A DNA stretch of 32,890 nt from Microgenomates group bacterium GW2011_GWA2_44_7 (lineage in GTDB: Bacteria > Patescibacteriota > Microgenomatia > GWA2-44-7): NCBI GenBank assembly GCA_000999595.1, contig LCJH01000003.1, forward strand, positions 1-32,890. The letters are read 5' to 3'. Positions within the stretch are counted from its first letter, which is position 1. The number at the start of each line of letters is the position of its first letter. Position numbers and translations under genes: made by a program. A model generated the notes under the pieces. It worked only from the letters and a program-made list of their open reading frames with translations, was not told where the DNA came from and did not search any database. This document shows, piece after piece, positions 29,863 to 32,890 of the stretch.

Positions 29863-30621
29863 TTAAGCCAACACTTCGGTTAAAACATCTTTGGGAATAT
29901 CCATGTTTGCCCACACTTTTTGAACATCGTCTAAATTCTCAAGGTCGTCCAAAATCTTCATCACCCTTTTGGCCTCCGCCGGATCTTTAACCTCGATAAC
30001 AGTGGTGGGTCTTTGTGCAGGCTCAGCTGATCTGACGACAAAGCCATTTTCCGCTAGCGTCTTGCGGGCTGTCTCAAGTTGGGAAAGAGAAACATAAATC
30101 TCTAGACCGTCCTCTACCTCTTCGACATCATCCGCTCCGACCAGATCAATAATTTTTAAAATCTGGTCATCGATCGGATCACTTTTCTCCACCACGATAA
30201 AACCAACCTTATTAAATTGAAAAGACACCGCCCCTGGCCCGGCCAGTGATCCCCCGCTTTTGTCAAAAATATTTTTGACAACCTGGGCCGTCCTTTGTTT
30301 GTTATCGGTAACGGCTTCAACTAAGATTCCCACCCCAAAAGGTCCATAACCCTCATAAAGTACTTCTTCAAGGCTTATCCCGGAACCTGCTCCCCTACCT
30401 CGATCAACTGCCCGCTGGATATTGTCTTTGGGCATATTAATCTCCTTTGCTTTTTGAATAACCAAGCGGAGCTTAAAGTTTGATTGAGGGTCAGTAACCC
30501 CTCCACCCTCACGCACCGCGACGGTAATAGCGTTAGCCAGCTTTGTAAACTGCTGTCCTCGCTTCGCATCGTTGGATTCTTTCTGTCGACGGATCGTCGC
30601 CCACTTAGAATGTCCGGACAT
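29863..30621 (-). CDS. yebC: YebC/PmpR/TACO1 family protein
   Basis: MSGHSKWATIRRQKESNDAKRGQQFTKLANAITVAVREGG, NMPKDNIQRAVDRG, YEGYGPFGVGILVEAVTDNKQRTAQVVKNIF. Confidence 0.97.
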   Translation of the reverse strand: MSGHSKWATIRRQKESNDAKRGQQFTKLANAITVAVREGGGVTDPQSNFKLRLVIQKAKEINMPKDNIQRAVDRGRGAGSGISLEEVLYEGYGPFGVGILVEAVTDNKQRTAQVVKNIFDKSGGSLAGPGAVSFQFNKVGFIVVEKSDPIDDQILKIIDLVGADDVEEVEDGLEIYVSLSQLETARKTLAENGFVVRSAEPAQRPTTVIEVKDPAEAKRVMKILDDLENLDDVQKVWANMDIPKDVLTEVLA

Positions 30622-30717
30622 ATGCTAATTTTATCGCTACACAATAAAATAGAGCAAGAAGGAGAGAAAAGTCTCTTGACAAAGCGACTTTCCTGCCTAA
30701 TACTGACGAGAAGTTAC

Positions 30718-31509
30718 ATGTTAAGTAATATTACATCAGATATTGAGCAGTTGGGCAACCTGGCCACTTCTCAGGCACTTAAAGGAGATTGGGAAACCGC
30801 CATCAGGCTAAATAAACAGATAGTAAAATCTGATCAAAACAATATTGACGCCCTTAATCGACTCGGGCATGCATACACCGAGGTCGGCATGGTCACCGAA
30901 GCCGTAACCATCTATCGAAAGGTGTTAAGAGTCGACCCCTACAATAGTATCGCCAATAAAAATTTAAGAAGACTCAGAACGATTAAAGGCAAACTAAGAG
31001 GAAAAACAAAGACCGATAAATCAGCCGTTCAAACAATACGTGGTTCGTCCCTGGTAAATCTATTTTTAGAAGTACCCGGCAAAACCGCCACCGTTTCGCT
31101 TACCGAAATTGCTGAACCACGCACCCTCGCCTTGATTAACTGTGCTGACCGAATATATCTCAAACCCAAAAAACATCAGATAACACTAAACTCCGATGAC
31201 GGAACCTATTTAGGGAAGCTCCCAGACATTCTGGCCGCCCGTCTTATTAAACTAATAAAGGGTGGTAACCAATATGAAGCTTACGTGAAGGGTGTCACCG
31301 ATGAACAGATAAAAGTCTTCCTAAAAGAGGTAAAACGGGCGAAACGCTTGGTTAACGTTAATTCCTTTCCTATTGACGATCGAACTCTTTACGTCGCTTT
31401 TACTCCCCCGGATTTAGTCCATGGGGAGATGCCTGAATCTCGCACACTGGAAGACCAAGCAGAGGATGGATCAGAGGATGATGAATCCGGTAGCAATCGC
31501 GAAGACTAA
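30718..31509 (+). CDS. TPR-repeat protein
   Basis: From Met 30718: ALKGDWETAIRLNKQIVKSDQNNIDALNRLGHAYTEVGMVTEAVTIYRKVLRVDPYNSIANKNL. Upstream part of the track ORF is antisense to yebC. Confidence 0.8.
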   Translation: MLSNITSDIEQLGNLATSQALKGDWETAIRLNKQIVKSDQNNIDALNRLGHAYTEVGMVTEAVTIYRKVLRVDPYNSIANKNLRRLRTIKGKLRGKTKTDKSAVQTIRGSSLVNLFLEVPGKTATVSLTEIAEPRTLALINCADRIYLKPKKHQITLNSDDGTYLGKLPDILAARLIKLIKGGNQYEAYVKGVTDEQIKVFLKEVKRAKRLVNVNSFPIDDRTLYVAFTPPDLVHGEMPESRTLEDQAEDGSEDDESGSNRED

Positions 31510-31523
31510 GTCACACTCTGCGC

Positions 31524-32477
31524 TTACTGCCCGTAAAGTAGCCGCCAGTAGTCTTCCCCTAGATAAACCACAACATCCGCCCTCTCTGAATTCGAGTCCC
31601 CCGTCTGCCAAGAACACGAAAAAAGATGTTTAATCGCCTTTACTGTCTGCGATTGTTCTACCCGCTTTTCACCGCGAACAATACATCCGTCGATAACTTC
31701 ATTACCGGAAACTACCCTGACAACCTGTGCTCCTAAATTTTCAAACAACCTCGCCGCCTTTGTACCCAAACCCTGGCGATTAGTCTTATTTATCACGGTA
31801 ATCGTTAGTCGTTCTTCATCAATTGCCTTGTCAAACATATTTGTTCGCACCCACGAGTCCCATCTGTCACCTGCTAGAACCAAACTAACACTCCCGTCTA
31901 CATTATCTTTTGCTCTGATTAAATCTTCTGCAGAGAGATCTACGTTTCTTATATCAATTTTTTTAGCACCGTTGATCAACCACACAAAGCGAACAAGATC
32001 AAAAGTAGAAAAATTAGATTTAACATTCCCCAATACTAAATCAGCGAGAGAAGGAATCATCTGTCGTGGGGTTTTTTGATTGACCCAGGAAATTACTTGA
32101 ATACCAAACTCATTTTCGACAGATGAAATAACAAGTCTTCCTTGTTTTTTTTCCTGGCGATCCAGTTCGAAGACTCTATCAAAATAATAGTCTCCATAAC
32201 CGTTCGTCAGCGAAAGCATAAAATTTGACGGGAAGGAAATCAGAAGCACCTCCCGATTTTGAGGCTCGTAGCTAATAAGTCCGGCTGGACTTATTGAAAT
32301 TACTGTCAATCGACTCTTACCATCCCACTGACTATCCCTGGTGCCCCGAAAAAATAACATCAAGCCCGCCGAAAGAACAAGGAAAAATAAAGCATAAAAG
32401 ACCACTTTTACCGGCAGTTTACGTTTCGGATGGTTAGAAAAATTCACAAAATCCTTTGGGGAATCAGCCTTGCGCAT
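31524..32477 (-). CDS. Membrane-anchored LytR_C-domain protein
   Basis: N-terminal TM; C-terminal LTITVINKTNRQGLGTKAARLFENLGAQVVRVVSG...ERADVVVYLGEDY. Confidence 0.7.
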   Translation of the reverse strand: MRKADSPKDFVNFSNHPKRKLPVKVVFYALFFLVLSAGLMLFFRGTRDSQWDGKSRLTVISISPAGLISYEPQNREVLLISFPSNFMLSLTNGYGDYYFDRVFELDRQEKKQGRLVISSVENEFGIQVISWVNQKTPRQMIPSLADLVLGNVKSNFSTFDLVRFVWLINGAKKIDIRNVDLSAEDLIRAKDNVDGSVSLVLAGDRWDSWVRTNMFDKAIDEERLTITVINKTNRQGLGTKAARLFENLGAQVVRVVSGNEVIDGCIVRGEKRVEQSQTVKAIKHLFSCSWQTGDSNSERADVVVYLGEDYWRLLYGQ

Positions 32478-32498
32478 AGAATCGAAATAAACTTGAAA

Positions 32499-32774
32499 TT
32501 AGTGTCTGTCCTGCTCTTTTGAATCGGTACTTATGGTATCCGCTTGGGCTCTAATTGACTTTACGGTATCCGCAACAGTTGACCTGTCAACTCCGATTTC
32601 CTGCAAAATTCTGTGGATAATTGAAAGGGCTGCTTCAAATTCGGGCTGAATTACACTATTGGCTCCCAGTTCCTTTAACTGTCTTTTGTCACTCTCCCTA
32701 AAAGCTCGGGCGATAAGATAAGCAGATTTATTCGTACCCTGCGTAATTTTTATTATCCTTTCCTGATTTCTCAC
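32499..32774 (-). pseudogene. Truncated RCK/TrkA-N-type segment of a Kef-like cation antiporter
   Basis: AYLIARAFRESDKRQLKELGANSVIQPEFEAALSIIHRIL matches the C-terminal half of an RCK domain; N-terminal transporter part absent, in-frame stop upstream. Confidence 0.6.
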
Positions 32775-32890
32775 TACGCACGTCTTGATTTACCCACGCC
32801 CGTAAACGAGTTGCTTGATACATTGGAACTCGCCCGGGCGACACTCATGCTCCCGAACTACAAGCTCGGCACCGTTGCCATGCATTTTTC
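32772..32890 (+). CDS. Partial DnaQ-like 3'-5' exonuclease fragment running off the window
   Basis: Translation HYARLDLPTPVNELLDTLELARATLMLPNYKLGTVAMHF; DTLELAR...LPNYKLGTVA is a DnaQ exonuclease motif. Start not visible. Confidence 0.6.

Noticed and set aside
30484-30717. N-terminal extension of the TPR ORF
   Set aside because: Antisense to yebC; Met at 30718 starts the recognisable protein.

Overview
Work was done by eye from the sequence and the ORF track; no searches or folding programs were run. The window looks like a chromosomal segment of a Patescibacteria/CPR (possibly Microgenomates-like) bacterium. This lineage call is an inference from gene content and many genes lacking a Shine-Dalgarno (SD). 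Left half: holB-like (-), a pilB-pilT-pilC type IV pilus operon, gyrB, hppA, a degenerate SDR epimerase, and gyrA split by an apparent out-of-frame internal deletion. Next come a decayed IS256/IS1249-like insertion element with 11-bp inverted ends, a small secreted protein, and a 1084-aa PT-repeat surface protein with a YVTN-type propeller. Right half: two M20 peptidases, an Ldh_2-family oxidoreductase, a signal peptidase I with a C-terminal CAP-like domain, a Xer recombinase, yebC, a TPR protein, a LytR_C protein, and truncated RCK and DnaQ fragments at the right edge. Most notable is 18.75-20.93 kb. It holds two paralogous attenuator-like modules with the same layout: TTGACA-N18-TANNAT-N7-ATGAATTC, a leaderless 26-codon peptide, a shared GCTGRTTTGGGAGRA motif, and an intrinsic terminator. 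The second module runs into a ~200-nt array of perfect stem-loops that sequesters the SD of, and then runs through, a 35-codon ORF ahead of an uncharacterised enzyme operon.
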